NCBI GenBank assembly: GCA_007844125.1
Contig: CM017558.1
Coordinates: 28,891,567-28,955,566, forward strand
Length of the DNA stretch: 64,000 bases
Direction of reading: 5' to 3'
Origin: Sinonovacula constricta
Lineage: Eukaryota > Mollusca > Bivalvia > Cardiida > Solecurtidae
The position numbers were made by a program, and so were the translations under genes. The notes beneath the pieces were generated by a model. That model did no database searches and was not told the DNA's origin. It worked only from the letters and a program-made list of their open reading frames with translations. Positions 1 through 11,760 of this stretch are shown one piece after another (within the stretch, counting starts at the first letter, position 1; every line of letters starts with the position of its first letter).

Positions 1-934
1 CCTTGAACTCAATTATGTAATCATTGTAATTTTTTAGAAAACTACAACACAAGCATACTTGTACAACATATTTATTTGTATTCACTAATGTGACACAAAA
101 CAATTATCACACAGTTTAAAAAATCCCAAACACTCTTAATGTTCTCAGGTCTATGAATGAATGTCTCATGTGTTTGTTAACAAGGAAATTCACGACATCT
201 TTTCCCAAATCTGTAATGAACAGAAAGAATAAAAAAGATTATTTGTTAAATGTTTTCACTTTGAGTTGGCAAAAGAAGCAGTTGGGAGTCTACAGGTAAG
301 ACACTTAAAACAAGATTTATATAAATATACTTCATATAAACACAAATTACTGTTAATGCAAACATTTCAAAGCATAACATACTTTGCTAATTAAATATTT
401 TGTCATACAAATCTTCATATTTAACTTTAACAAACAAAAACATATTCAACACAAAACAGTTTCAAAATATGACGTACATGTGAAAGAAAAATATAAAAAT
501 GAATTCTATTATTTTGTTGAGTTACTGGAATGAACCTTTACAAATTTACTTTAAATAAGTTCACTGTACATACCCACTTTAAATAATTAGTAAGCCTGGA
601 TGTTCTATCAGTCTGAAATGTAGAGAAGAATGGATTATTTTCATACAGTACACATCACACAAAACATAATTAGTCATGAACAAACACAATCTTGGGCAAA
701 AAAAAGAGCAAAATATTCATTAATTCAAAATTGCTGTCTTGTGCATTAAATGCAGTTGTTTTTATTAACATGCATCTTAGTTGTACAAAAACAACAGTTG
801 TGGAGGACGTAGAAGCCAATACTATATAGACATAGATGACAAGTGCACATGTGAATTAGTATTGGGGCTAAGAAAACAAGCATTTGATAGTATTGCGGGC
901 AATACAGTAGTCCCCTACCGGTCCCTCAAAAAGT
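1..934. other. AT-rich non-coding stretch
   Basis: No exon-like block with splice sites or recognisable protein is visible on either strand. It could be downstream flank of the prag01-like gene or sequence between genes. Confidence 0.5.
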
Positions 935-1860
935 TGTGGGGCGGACACGATTTTGCTGCAAGGTCATGGTACACGTCATCTCAATATGGTGATCATTTCT
1001 GTGAAATAGTTTTAAAATCCGACTTTAAATAACGAAGTTATGGGACAGACACGATTTTGCTGCAAGGTCATGCTGTGACCTTGACCTTAAAGGTATCGAC
1101 CCAAATGTTCGCGACACGTCATCTCAATATGGTGATCATTTCTGTGAAATAGTTTTAAAATCCGACTTTAAATAACGAAGTTATGGGACGGACACAATTT
1201 TGCTGCAAGGTCATGCTGTGACCTTGACCTTCAAGGTAGCCACCCAAATCTTGCTCGCGACACGTCATCTCAATATGATGATCATTTCTGTGAAATAGTT
1301 TTAAAATCCAACTTCAAATGAAGCTATGGGCCGGACACAATTTTGCTTCAAGGTCATGCTGTGACCTTGACCTTCAAGGTAGCGACCTAAATCTTGCTAG
1401 CGACACATCATCTCAATATGGTGATCATTTCTGTGAAATAGTTTTAAAATCCGACTTCAAATAACGAAGTTATGGGCCGGACACGATTTTGCTTCAAGGT
1501 CATGCTGTGACCTTGACCTTCAAGGTAGCCACCCAAATCTTGCTTGCAACACATCATCTCAATATGGTGACCATTTCTGTGAAAAAGTTTTAAAATCCGA
1601 CTTCAAATAACGAAGTTATGGGCCGGACACAATTTTGCTTCAAGGTCATGCTGTGACCTTGACCTTTAAGGTAGCGACCCAAATGTTGCGCGTGCATATT
1701 GTACACAATATACCTATTAACATACCATGTTTCAATCGCCTAGCTTTAATAGTTTTTAAGTTATCAAAGGATCCAGATTTTTAGCTGACAGACAGACGGA
1801 CGGAGGGTAAACCTATAGTCCCCTGTTTGGCCACTGGGAAGGACTTGTTCAGCAGGCTAT
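935..1860. repeat. tandem array of ~145-bp units with nuclear-receptor-like motifs, plus degenerate tail
   Basis: About five units, each starting near GGACACGATTTTGCT (around 950, 1046, 1190, 1333, 1476 and 1624), repeat every 142-148 bp until about 1690. Each complete unit carries TCAAGGTCATGCTGTGACCT followed by TGACCTT, then the phrase TCTCAATATGGTGATCATTT. The first unit is shortened. The array ends in a GACAGACAGACGGACGG run followed by CCTATAGTCCCCTG, a combination common in molluscan dispersed repeats. Open frames crossing it are a by-product of the periodicity. Confidence 0.5.
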
Positions 1861-3303
1861 GTTTGGCCACTTAGATGCAGTATTTATAACTTTTTTTGTT
1901 ACACAAAATATGAAATAATGTTAATATTTTCATTTTTTTCTAAACTGAAGATGTAACAAGAATATGCAAAAAAAGTCTTTAAACATTATTCATTGTTACT
2001 ATGTACTTATAAAGAATAGCAATTATTGTAGCCTGGAAAGATAAAAGTGGCAGACCCTATTAAACAAATTTTCATTTTATCACCTAGGGACTGTAAATAT
2101 ATCAATACGGTCATGCAAATTCATTTTAGATTTAAACCACAATAATCAATCCAGAAACATCAAGATTACGAAAAGACATGCAGAAAATACATGCAGAAAA
2201 TACAAATCAAATGAAGAGTAACCTCCCCACACCCTTCAATATTAAAGTCACATGAACATAATCAGTGTCTTTCTAGCTATTATTGGTAAAAAAGGCTGAA
2301 GTAAGATGTCTAACTGGAAGACATTCACACAATATAGTTCAACTAGGACTTACAACTACTAGACTCACACACATGTAGTGAAGGCCCGTGGACTCATCAG
2401 ATTTATTAGCTGATAGTTGGTTCTCCTTCACCAATATATCAACAACATTCTCATAGAATCTACTTGTACGAAACTTTTTCTTTTGATTTATCAACCATAT
2501 AGACTATCTGCTACAAAGATTAAGTGCTAGTACAGGACCACAGGCTCTTCGATTAGTGTTTTACTACTTAAAAGTTAAACGCTATAAGAATATATTAAAA
2601 GGTTCCATGAATTGTAAATTAATAGATTTTAATTTACACGAGCACTTGGTGTGAGTACAAACATGAAACCAAGACAACAGTTACAGCCTTGAGGATGAGT
2701 CTAAAAATGGGGGCTTAAACCAGTCTATAAGAGTTCCAACCTTGCCCTCCACGATAGAAAGAGTAAAGGAATATACCGAATTGAAGGGAGAAAACTAAAA
2801 GCAAGCATTGTGTAGATATATAAAAACAACCCAAACAATACAAGCGCAGAACTATTGCAATAGATAAATCATCCTTTGCAACTGAATGATTTGTAACAAC
2901 TAAGGATAAAAGATAAATTTGAAATAAAACTCTAAGCAATGCCATATCATTGCCTAAGTTATGACATCATAAGTAAAAAAAGCCATGACATCATTAAAAA
3001 CAAAAATGCAAACTTTGAAACAAAAAAACAAACTGTCCTTCTTAATAGTATTGCATACAAAATACTGGAACTTGCATGTCTTATATTTAAAATGCACAAA
3101 AGTCTGGTAAGTCTAACCAGGGCCACAGTTCTCAGAAAACCCAACCCAGTACTTGTCAGTGCTTATAATCACATTAACTTAAGTGAAGTTTAATTCCAAT
3201 CTATGCAGTGATTATTAATGAGGATAAGGCTTCATACTACTTGCACCCTAAACTTTAACCTGTGCATTAAAACGATGCTGTGTTCAGGTAAGTGGAAGCT
3301 CCC
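1861..3303. other. AT-rich 3' flank of the prag01-like gene
   Basis: Only short unrelated open frames occur. It may contain 3' UTR if the polyadenylation signal at the stop codon is bypassed. No repeat or RNA gene is recognised. Confidence 0.5.
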
Positions 3304-3309
3304 TTTATT
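3304..3309 (-). terminator. candidate polyadenylation signal AATAAA of the prag01-like gene
   Basis: On the minus strand the stop codon TGA is immediately followed by, and shares its last A with, AATAAA (TGAATAAAGGG). If used, the 3' UTR would be only a few tens of bases. Use of this site rather than a more distal one is not shown by the sequence. Confidence 0.5.
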
Positions 3310-6300
3310 CAGAGAATAGTTGAGCTAACAAAAATGGCTTCAGCGTGTTGGGAAACAGTCTCTGAAGGTGCGTCATCAGCAGTGTCAAGGGTGTCATACT
3401 TACTCTGAAACAAAACACAAGACTATTGTTACTGGCATAAGTGCTAAAATCAATGTAAATATAAAATAAAACTTACAAAATAAAAAGCAAACTTACAAAA
3501 CTAACCACTTATATTTTCTTTCATCTTAATCATTTAAACTAGCACTAATATGTCAATAATTGGTACATAGGGTCAGTCACACAATGTGAATAATAAAAGA
3601 GATCAGTTTTAAAGTTGGAACAATTTCCCTAAAGAACATTTTGATAGTGAGAAACATGCTTCTAAACAAAAAAGCAATACCTTGCCAAAAACAGCTTCTG
3701 CCTCCTTGCGAATGCCCTGAAGATAGATAAAATACATGTGATTACATTAGTACAATTGATACAACCATATTAAATTTATATTCATTTATCTAAACCTTTT
3801 GCTTTTTCTCTCTGTATAGAGCCTCAAATTTGCAAGTATTACAGGCAGGGGATCCTAATGAGTCGGTTTATTGGGTTTAGTGTCCCATTAACAGTATTTC
3901 AGTTATCTGGAAACAGTGTCCACTTGAAGCATTATACCACACCCAGACACATTATCCTGACAATGGACTAACCTGTCGTGGATCTACCCTTATATTTGCC
4001 TGAGCATTAGCAAGGGAGCTATACCACTACCTCTTTTTAACAACTTTGGTATGTCGCAGACTGAGATTGAACCCGGGGCCTCCTGTACCTTAAGCCAATG
4101 CTCTACCAATTGCGCTACCAGGTCTGGTACAAAAGTATGAACGGCTGGAGACACTATCATGACACCAAAGAACCAGACGTAATGTTTGTGCTCAAATCCC
4201 GAGCATCTAGGAGGAAAGCTATTGCTACCAACTTTAACATTTCTAATTTGTTCTGACTAGTTTTACTGGACATAAACAGACCCTCAAAACAATCTGATCA
4301 GATGGTGTACACTCTCACTTTGCTTGTCTAAGAGCGGAGACAAATCAATGTTTTAGGGTTTTATACTTAATTACAAACACAATGATGATCATATTGGCGA
4401 TACCTAGCTACCGATGAACTTCGATATCTCAAAGTCGCTGGGACCTGCAGGGCTCGACATTAACGGTTGTCCGATTGCCCGGGGCAAGTAAAAAGTAGCT
4501 TCGGGCAAGTTAAAATTTATTTTAGTTGCCCGATCGGGCAAGTAGAAAAACAACCGATCCTGACTATGAATGGTCTTGACTTTATCTTGTGTCATTTGTT
4601 GAATCATTCATTTCATCTGTCGATCAATTGTTTTCCGATCACGCTTCTGCGCATTCGATCCCACGCATGCGCATGCCCAGTTTGGGTTTTTCCACGGCGT
4701 TACTAATTTTAGATTGCACAGAAAGTAATAACCGTCTAGCGCGGTTTGAACTCCTGCGTACATGTATTAGAGATATATGTTTGAATCATAAAATTTTATA
4801 ACTAGATATATGACAATAATTTCGATGATTAGGTCTTATTTTTTTTTAAATTTGAAAATAATTCAAATAATGTAAATCTGGATCTACATCTTCGAAACTT
4901 TACGACAAACAGGGGATAATCAATGATTAAATTTTACGACTTTATAGAATCGGCTTTTGACAATGAAATTGTCGTCTGCTTTTAAAACTTACAGGTAACA
5001 TGTCAGATTTATTTAAGTTTGGGTTTACATTTTCCGCGAATATAACTGCACCCGAGCACTGAAGTTGTGGTACACTGGAGGTCAGAGGAGCAGACGGTCC
5101 TTGTTTACAGGGGAAGAGGATTTTGACATTGAAATTGACTGATTGTAATGTTCGCTGAATTGTTGTACAACCTCTGACTTCAGATACTTTAGGACATACA
5201 TGTTGTATGTAACGATGACTAAGTTTTTAAATGAAAAGTTTATTGCTGTTTCTCCAAGTTTGTTGTTTTGTTATGAAATCTTTATTAAACACATGAGAAT
5301 GTAAAGTGAGTTGTGTATTGTAATTAAAACACTATTTTACAACCCCATCTTGCTTTTTCAGTAAAGAAATATAAAAATGACTATTTGGGCAAGTTCAAAT
5401 TTGGTTCGGGCAAGTATTTTTTTTTCAGTACTTGCCCGAAGGGCAAGTTTGCTGAAAAGTTAATGTAGAGCCCTGACCTGGCAAAATACTTTGATTTAAA
5501 AGAACTTTGAGACATCAGTTCTTTGTATGAAAAGTGAATTTTAAGACTTTTTACTACACGTTTTTGTAAATTTCTTATATGTCTTATTGTATGCATTCCA
5601 CAGGTTTGTGCATGTGGAAAGCCAATGTTAATTGATCTATGACGTCACGTTCACACATTGTCAAGCTGTCAGGTGACCAGAGTTGGCGATAGCCTTTGAT
5701 CTTCGAGTAAAGCAAGTTGAATTAGTAAAACAAACATGATCAGGGGCCCAGCAATCATTCTGAGTTAAAGTGGAATGCAGCTTAAGCAAATTTGTCTTAT
5801 GCAGGTTTTTTTATTGGATGAAAGAAGGTAACAAAATGGGACTTGGAAAATAGTTTGAGTCAAGCGGAATTGTCTCTCAAGCGAGTTTGGGTGAAGGAAG
5901 CCCCTCCAACAAATGTCTGAGTGGAACTTTGGTGCACTGCATGTTTGCTGCAAAATCTTGCCAATTTTTACCCCAAGCAAAACTTGAACCTATGTGGTGA
6001 GGTGCCAAGGCATAAAAGTTCACAACAAATCACAAAAACCCCAGTAATGTACCACACTTATGCTGCTGTATTTATCACTAAGCAATACACATTTTTGGTA
6101 CTACAAGCAAAGAAGAACATTGTATTGCTAGGGACTTGGTCGCAAATAGTGCAGATTCTGATTAGACAGCTCCCAGAGAAAGCTCAATGATCTGGAAGAA
6201 CAATATTTGCAAAGCCCAACAAAGATGCCCTTAGCTGGTTAAGTCTTAAACAACAGGTACAAAAATAATGACAAAAAGCTTTACCAGTTTGTCGGCCAGT

Positions 6301-9088
6301 TTGTAGACGTCTGGTGAGGTTCCCTGAAAAGAAAAAGCATGAGAATTTTTTGTTACCTTACTCTAGAACAGTCGCAAATTGTCTGTGGTTCAAAAATATT
6401 ACTTAGAAAAATAATCTTTTGTTTAAATTTGGTAGCTACCTTGTTGTTGAAAAGCATGTCACAGTATATATTTATCCATTCAGTTTTATATATGTTTTTT
6501 TCTTATCTAATGTCTGTATCTTGTTAAATATTTGTGTATCATTTATTACTATGTCAAATAATGTGTGTATACATGGATATCAACACAAATATAATTGTAT
6601 GTAACGTTTGTAAGAGCTACAGACATATACTAGGAAAAAGATGCTGAAATCTAGTTCGGAGTAAAACAATCTGCTAATAAGTTCGAACATTGTGTCACAG
6701 ACTGAAGGCTAAACAAATGCTAGAGACTAAAAAGTCACATGTTGAAATCAGCATACAGCCAACATGAACTATGATATATATATACAACCAAACAATTACA
6801 AGCTGGTTATTTGGAGCATCTTTTTTGTTTTATATATATGTACTTTTTTTAGAAATAATTATTCTCTATTTGGCCATTCTACATATAAATTGCAGCTTTA
6901 AAATAGACAAAAGGATCTGCCTTTATTTAGCACTACACTAGGACATTGCTAATCAGTAGCTGGGACAACAGAAGATGCCAATCTGCACATCAGATGCTTT
7001 GGATCGAGACAAGTGTGATAAACACATCGCACCCAGAAAAATGGGGATCAGAAGCTAAATAACTGATGTTTGTTTATTGGGTTTATCGTCCAACCAACAG
7101 TATTTCAGTTACCTGGAGATGGTGTCCACTTGAAACAGATATAGTGTTGCCTTCACTGTGTATAGCATGCCATGAACACCTGGCATGATACCACACCCAG
7201 TCACATTATCCTGACACCAGGCCAACCAGTCGTGGAACTACCCTTATATTTGCTTGAGCATTAGCAAGGGAGCTTCACCATTACCATCTTTAACGACTTT
7301 TGGTATGTCACGGCCCGGGATCGAACCGGGGCATCCCACACATGGAGCCAACGCTCTACCGGTTGTGCTACCAGATCTGGTGAAACATGTGTGATAAACA
7401 CATCCCACCCAGAAAACTGGGGATCAGAAGCTAAATAACTGATGATAATGGTAATTACTTACAGATGGCTCTGGTACTTCTGGCATATCTTCATAGATGT
7501 TCACAGGCTTGGACATGTCAGGTTCCGCAACATAGAAGCACCCATACTGGTTTGCCTGTGGGAGAAAAGAAAGCAGGAAAATATAATTATACATGTTTAT
7601 GTCAAAACTGACTTTTTTTCAATGTCCTAAAAAATGATGGTGCTTTCACAACAATATATTGCTAGGCCAAGTAACGTCAACATTTTACTGGCGGTACAAA
7701 CCTAACAACATTTTTGTCAATACTTTTGCAGTTTCAGTGCTGTTATAGGTTCTGCATTTATAACTAGAAACAAGGCAGGCTGCATGAAAAAGAAGGACAT
7801 GTAATGGCTATTAAAAGAACATATGTTTGTCCAAATATTCTGAGGCCAAATCTGATCATTTGGAGCCATTGGCAAACATAGGTGTGCGCCCTGACCTCCC
7901 GATTGGTTTTGTGTTATATACAGATCTGAGACAAATATCTAGATAGATAAAATGCTAAAAGACCTTCTGATGTAAACGTTTCAGACCAATATAGGAGTGA
8001 TATAAGAGCCTATCCAATCCAATGAGGCTACAGCTTGTAGGTCTGTGGTTCTAGGTTCAAACTGTTTGCCCATAGGTGATCTCAGAGTAAAATAAAGCAC
8101 TTACAACAGCAATGCTGAAGCCAAAAGCGCCAATTGAGGCCAAAAGGTGAATGTTGTACTTGGTTTGACGCTTGCCATTCTCTGAAGCCCAGTCACCCTG
8201 GGGTGATGGTAGTTGGTCCATTGTTTTGCAGTTTTCAATGGCCACATCACGGGCTGATACCAAACTGCCCCCATGGTAACAACGAGCAGATGCCTGGCTC
8301 CCTAGAAAAGAAGGATAGACACTAATGAAAGCAACAATTACATTCTACAGCATTACCTGATTTTCTGACTTAAGATATATTTTTACAAGATCAAAAAAGT
8401 TAGAAATATTTTTACAAGATTAAATAAATCAAATGTATGTTAGATATATTTTTAGAAGATTAAATAAGATAATTTTATCAAGTTAATTATGAATGATGGT
8501 ATACACACTATACCATTGAATTATGAAGTGAGGGTGCAAAAGCTTGTCTGTGTCAGTTTGTTTAGCTTCACCAGGTAACCTTAAAAGTACTAAGTAGTCA
8601 TTACTGATGTAGCAATTCCACTGTGTAGTCCCTTCACCAAGCCACTTTAGCTCAATTGGTCTTCAGTTTGAATCCTAGTGGAGGCTCACTTTTTTGCTTA
8701 TGTTCAACTTAAATTATAATGCAATGCAAATAAACCCAATGCTAGTGTAGGGCTCAATTGGTGAATCTCACTGTAGCTAAAACTTTTTTCGACCTAGAAG
8801 ACATTACAAGAAAAATATTGGAAATGCTTTCCTAGACTTTGTGAACGATGGTTGTATTCATTTTGACACTAGAATATCTTCTTTCTTAAATAAATGAACA
8901 TTAAATTCAACCATGATTAAGTGAACGTGACAAAACTTCAGTTTCATGTCCAGCAACGGAGCGTCAAGGTCACGCTGATTTAAACCGTCATAAAAATTAG
9001 AATGAACACAGTAACAGACATAACTTGAGATAGACTTACTCAATGTTGGGACCACGAGCCTGCTGACCGCACTTTTAACTGGAAACAT
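3309..9088 (-). CDS. small mitochondrial single-pass membrane protein, Deltamethrin-resistance (prag01)-like, six exons
   Basis: The spliced model encodes 169 residues. Coding exons are 9040-9088, 8105-8301, 7463-7555, 6285-6323, 3681-3716 and 3309-3404; every boundary has GT and AG and the phases agree throughout. The start at 9088 gives an Arg/Ser/Val-rich N-terminus (MFPVKSAVSRLVVPTL) typical of a mitochondrial presequence. A YHGG motif follows, then a MDQLPSPQGDWASENGKRQT stretch, then one hydrophobic span at about residues 66-82. The Leu-Pro-x-Pro-x-Gly-x-Trp pattern followed by a membrane span resembles the Deltamethrin-resistance prag01 family as I know it; I could not run a profile search. 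The acidic, Pro-rich tail after the span (about 85 residues) is longer than I expect for that family. The stop codon overlaps an AATAAA signal (3304-3309). Mitochondrial inner-membrane location is inferred. The exon structure is strong; the family assignment is moderate. Confidence 0.5.
3866..4131 (-). mobile_element. tRNA-derived SINE, family A
   Basis: On the minus strand the element starts with a tRNA-like head (GGTAGCGCAATTGGTAGAGC as A box, GGTTCAATCTC as B box, about 4065-4131). A body with TAAGGGTAGATCCACGACAG and GATAATGTGTCTGGGTGTGG follows, then a tail near 3866 (AACCCAATAAACCGACTC). It lies in the last-but-one long intron of the prag01-like gene. Related copies are at 7069-7388 and 17251-17462. 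Confidence 0.5.
4443..5480. mobile_element. non-autonomous TIR DNA transposon flanked by ACCTG target duplications
   Basis: The left end reads CAGGGCTCGACATTAAC (from 4448) and the right end, reverse-complemented, CAGGGCTCTACATTAAC (to 5475). The pentamer ACCTG flanks both sides (4443-4447, 5476-5480). Just inside each end are clusters of CGGGCAAGT in both orientations (4480-4545 and 5388-5455). The roughly 800 bp interior has no transposase-like frame. The CAGGG termini are reminiscent of hAT-like elements, but the 5-bp duplication is not the 8 bp expected, so I leave the superfamily open. It sits within an intron of the prag01-like gene. Confidence 0.5.
7013..7444 (-). mobile_element. family A SINE flanked by a 56-bp direct duplication
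   Basis: The SINE body (7069-7388) has a tRNA-like head on the minus strand: GGTAGCACAACCGGTAGAGC as A box and GGTTCGATCCC as B box. It is followed by the same body as the copy at 3866-4131 and a tail (CCCAATAAACAAA). The sequence at 7013-7068 is repeated at 7389-7444 with two mismatches (starts GTGTGATAAACACATC, ends AAATAACTGATG). The duplication is far longer than usual SINE target-site duplications. It lies in the intron just downstream of exon 3 (7463-7555). Confidence 0.5.
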
Positions 9089-9561
9089 GGTTAATTTCTG
9101 TTATATTTCCTGATAAAATAACGCGTGCCCAAAATTTCAGTCGACACTAAAAAGGCGGTGTAATGGCACCCGGCGTTTCTTTTACAACGCCGTGAACAAA
9201 TTTATTCACACAAGACGGGAGTGGTTACCTCCCTTTGATTTTCACACCGACATATTGAACACTGCGAACAAAATATGTCTAAAATTACAACATGCGTATA
9301 GCTTGGGTGTTAACTACTTAAATTGTTTTGTGTTTTAAAATATTGTAATGATTCAAACAACAACAATATGATATCCACTTTACGAAATGACAGCTACTAT
9401 TTTCATACTGTCACATGTTACCAATTATGACCTACAAACACACTAAACACGGAAAAATAATCAACTTCCAACACTTTGATAAGAAAGAGAAAAAAACGAA
9501 TTATTACGAGATTCGTGATAATTGTATCTAAGAAAAAAATCATAAAACTATACATGCATTA
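9089..9561. other. upstream region of the prag01-like gene
   Basis: Contains the presumptive promoter on the minus strand. A perfect 7-bp hairpin stem CGGCGTT/AACGCCG lies near 9171-9192 within a short GC-rich patch. No TATA box at a convincing distance was seen. Confidence 0.5.
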
Positions 9562-9573
9562 TGAGAGAGAGAG

Positions 9574-9648
<75 letters not shown>

Positions 9649-9650
9649 GG

Positions 9651-9686
<36 letters not shown>
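9562..9686. repeat. (GA)n then (CAGA)n microsatellite
   Basis: About 90 bp of GA dinucleotides with rare interruptions, then about eight CAGA tetranucleotides. It lies between the divergent prag01-like and receptor genes. Reading frames through it (Arg-Glu or Ser-Leu repeats) are artefacts. Confidence 0.5.
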
Positions 9687-10002
9687 TGCAATAGATAAAA
9701 TAGATGAAATGAATGACTGTGTGACAGAAAAAAAATATATGTTAAAACAGCATAAATATACACTGCTGTATCATGTTAAAAATATGTGCATATAAAATGA
9801 CAAAAAGAAGAAAATGGCGCCAATCTTGCATTGCTTGACGTAATAATCTAGACTACTAAGTTCTATTTAATGTACAACTATAGATCCATTTTGCTAAGTC
9901 ATTTAAATTATTTTTTCGCTGTTGTTTTCTGTCTTACTATTGTTGCTAATGCTGATTGTGTGATTATTTGAGGTAAAGAAGTGGCAGAAGAAGGAGGATC
10001 AG

Positions 10003-10004
10003 GA

Positions 10005-10046
<42 letters not shown>

Positions 10047-10258
10047 AGTGGTGATGTTGATAATTAAACTGCCGCTGATGATCACAGCGTTGTTGTTGCT
10101 GATGACGATGATGGTGATGGCGGTGGCAGCGGTGGATGATGATGATGATGGTTATAATGATTATAATGATGATGATGAAAATTACTATGACGACGATGAC
10201 GATGACAAAAAACGACTACGACGCCGACGACGATGATGATGATGATGTTAATGATGAT
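10003..10258. repeat. degenerate (GAT)n trinucleotide repeat
   Basis: A long run of ATG/GAT triplets with point changes. It yields poly-Met, poly-Asp and Arg-rich frames, none flanked by convincing exon signals, so it is treated as low-complexity DNA. Confidence 0.5.
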
Positions 10259-11735
10259 AATGATTATGATGGCTATTGACAGTCATCTTTAAGTACACAG
10301 CAGCGCATTAACTGTTAAAATGTTTACTGAATTTATTGCTGCATTATTAGCAAGTATAATCCGATTGTAATCGGCCAAGTTTTACACAAGGCGGCCATTG
10401 TATTTTCTTTTTTTTTCATACGGCTTAAATAACGAGTTTGAGACAAGCCTATTAAGTTTAAAACATGTAATTTTAATACATGTTAAATAAAATTAATCCG
10501 AGTGGCATATAGTTTTAACCTACTTATACAAGAAAAATGCACTATTGCTAATTCGTATTGCGTCTTAAAGATACGACAACGTACGTATTGCTTAAAATTA
10601 TGTTAACTGTTTCATTCGAGTTGGCGTGCTTTTCTTTTCTCGATGCAGGGACATTTCTAAAAGTAAGACTTGCAGAACGAAAAGGATTTGAAAGAAGTTA
10701 AGTGTATTTGTTTATATTAAAAGAATTATTGTAAAAAACTAATAAGTGAAGTTAAAAATAATACGCAGTGTGTGTTAAAATTGAGACATCATATAAGTTC
10801 TTTTTGTGCAAAAGTGTTCAGTAGTGATAAGGAAGTGTTTACATGTTTTAGCTTTTTAACAAGTTGTGTTGGCAACCGTGTCATGACTTCAATATGAGAA
10901 CTTAAGAAAAGCAACATTGTTACGAACGACAGCCGATGTAAATTATTTTATACATTATGAAAGAGATTGAAAATGACCGGGCATACTAACAATGAACCGA
11001 TCGTTATACAATTGTCTTCTTTAATTGATAAACATTGAGCGGTTCCTCGTACCTATTTCAAATGGACGCTAGTGAAATAAACCAAAGTGAACGAAGATCT
11101 GGCAATCTATGCCTGTATGCGAAAAGAAGTCTTTTTAAATGAAGGAAAACGGACTAACCCATTGTGTAAACCAACAAGAAACATTGTTTTAAAACGATTC
11201 TGTTAAATATAAAGATAACACAAATGAACGAGGACAAATCCGCATCAGCCAGCCAGTGAGCAGATATAATTTGAAATCGGGTAATTCGAATATGTTTCAA
11301 AGGAACAACACAGAATCCAAAAGAAAAAAAAAACGTTGCCAATTTCACAGCATCCTGCAGTTTAACCAAATGGATCTATCACTTCATCCATGTGTTTGAA
11401 AGGGATTCTGTGAAATAAAATGGATATAAACACACGGGACCTATGACTCATTTAACGAATCCATAAAGTTAACCAAAGTTAACAGACTGTCCAATTCACA
11501 TGTTTTAACTCAGACACTCCAAAGATTTCTTTGTTAAGAAATTGAAACTACAACTAATTACACTGCATTCAATAATTTTAACAGAGAAAATAAATGTCGC
11601 GCGCTTTACGATTCTATCCCAAAGAAACTTGATGAAAGAAAAATAAACCAACGGATATTTTACTAATTCCATAGCATTTCCCCAAGTAATTCTAAGTTTA
11701 CTCATGTTATGCTATTCACATTTGTATTTCTTCAG

Positions 11736-11760
11736 AACGCTATAAACGATAACCCAATTA
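11736..11760 (+). other. 5'-UTR exon start of the receptor gene (splice acceptor)
   Basis: A pyrimidine-rich tract ending TTTGTATTTCTTCAG at 11735 is a good acceptor 25 bp before the first ATG. The intronless coding region is therefore probably preceded by at least one non-coding exon in the 10.3-11.7 kb interval; its donor was not identified. Confidence 0.5.

Noticed and set aside
781..1032. 83-codon frame
   Set aside because: Its second half is the first unit of the tandem array; no splice context or similarity to proteins.
4467..4801. Frames within the TIR element
   Set aside because: Short, and formed partly by the CGGGCAAGT sub-terminal repeats; no transposase motifs.
8641..8690. tRNA-like words (TTTAGCTCAATTGG, GTTTGAATCC)
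   Set aside because: Too short for a cloverleaf; probably a SINE-head remnant in an intron.
9476..9763. Open frames on both strands (Arg-Glu and Ser-Leu repeats)
   Set aside because: They are translations of the (GA)n/(CAGA)n microsatellite.
10006..10236. 76-codon Met/Asp-rich frame
   Set aside because: Low-complexity GAT triplet repeat without exon signals.
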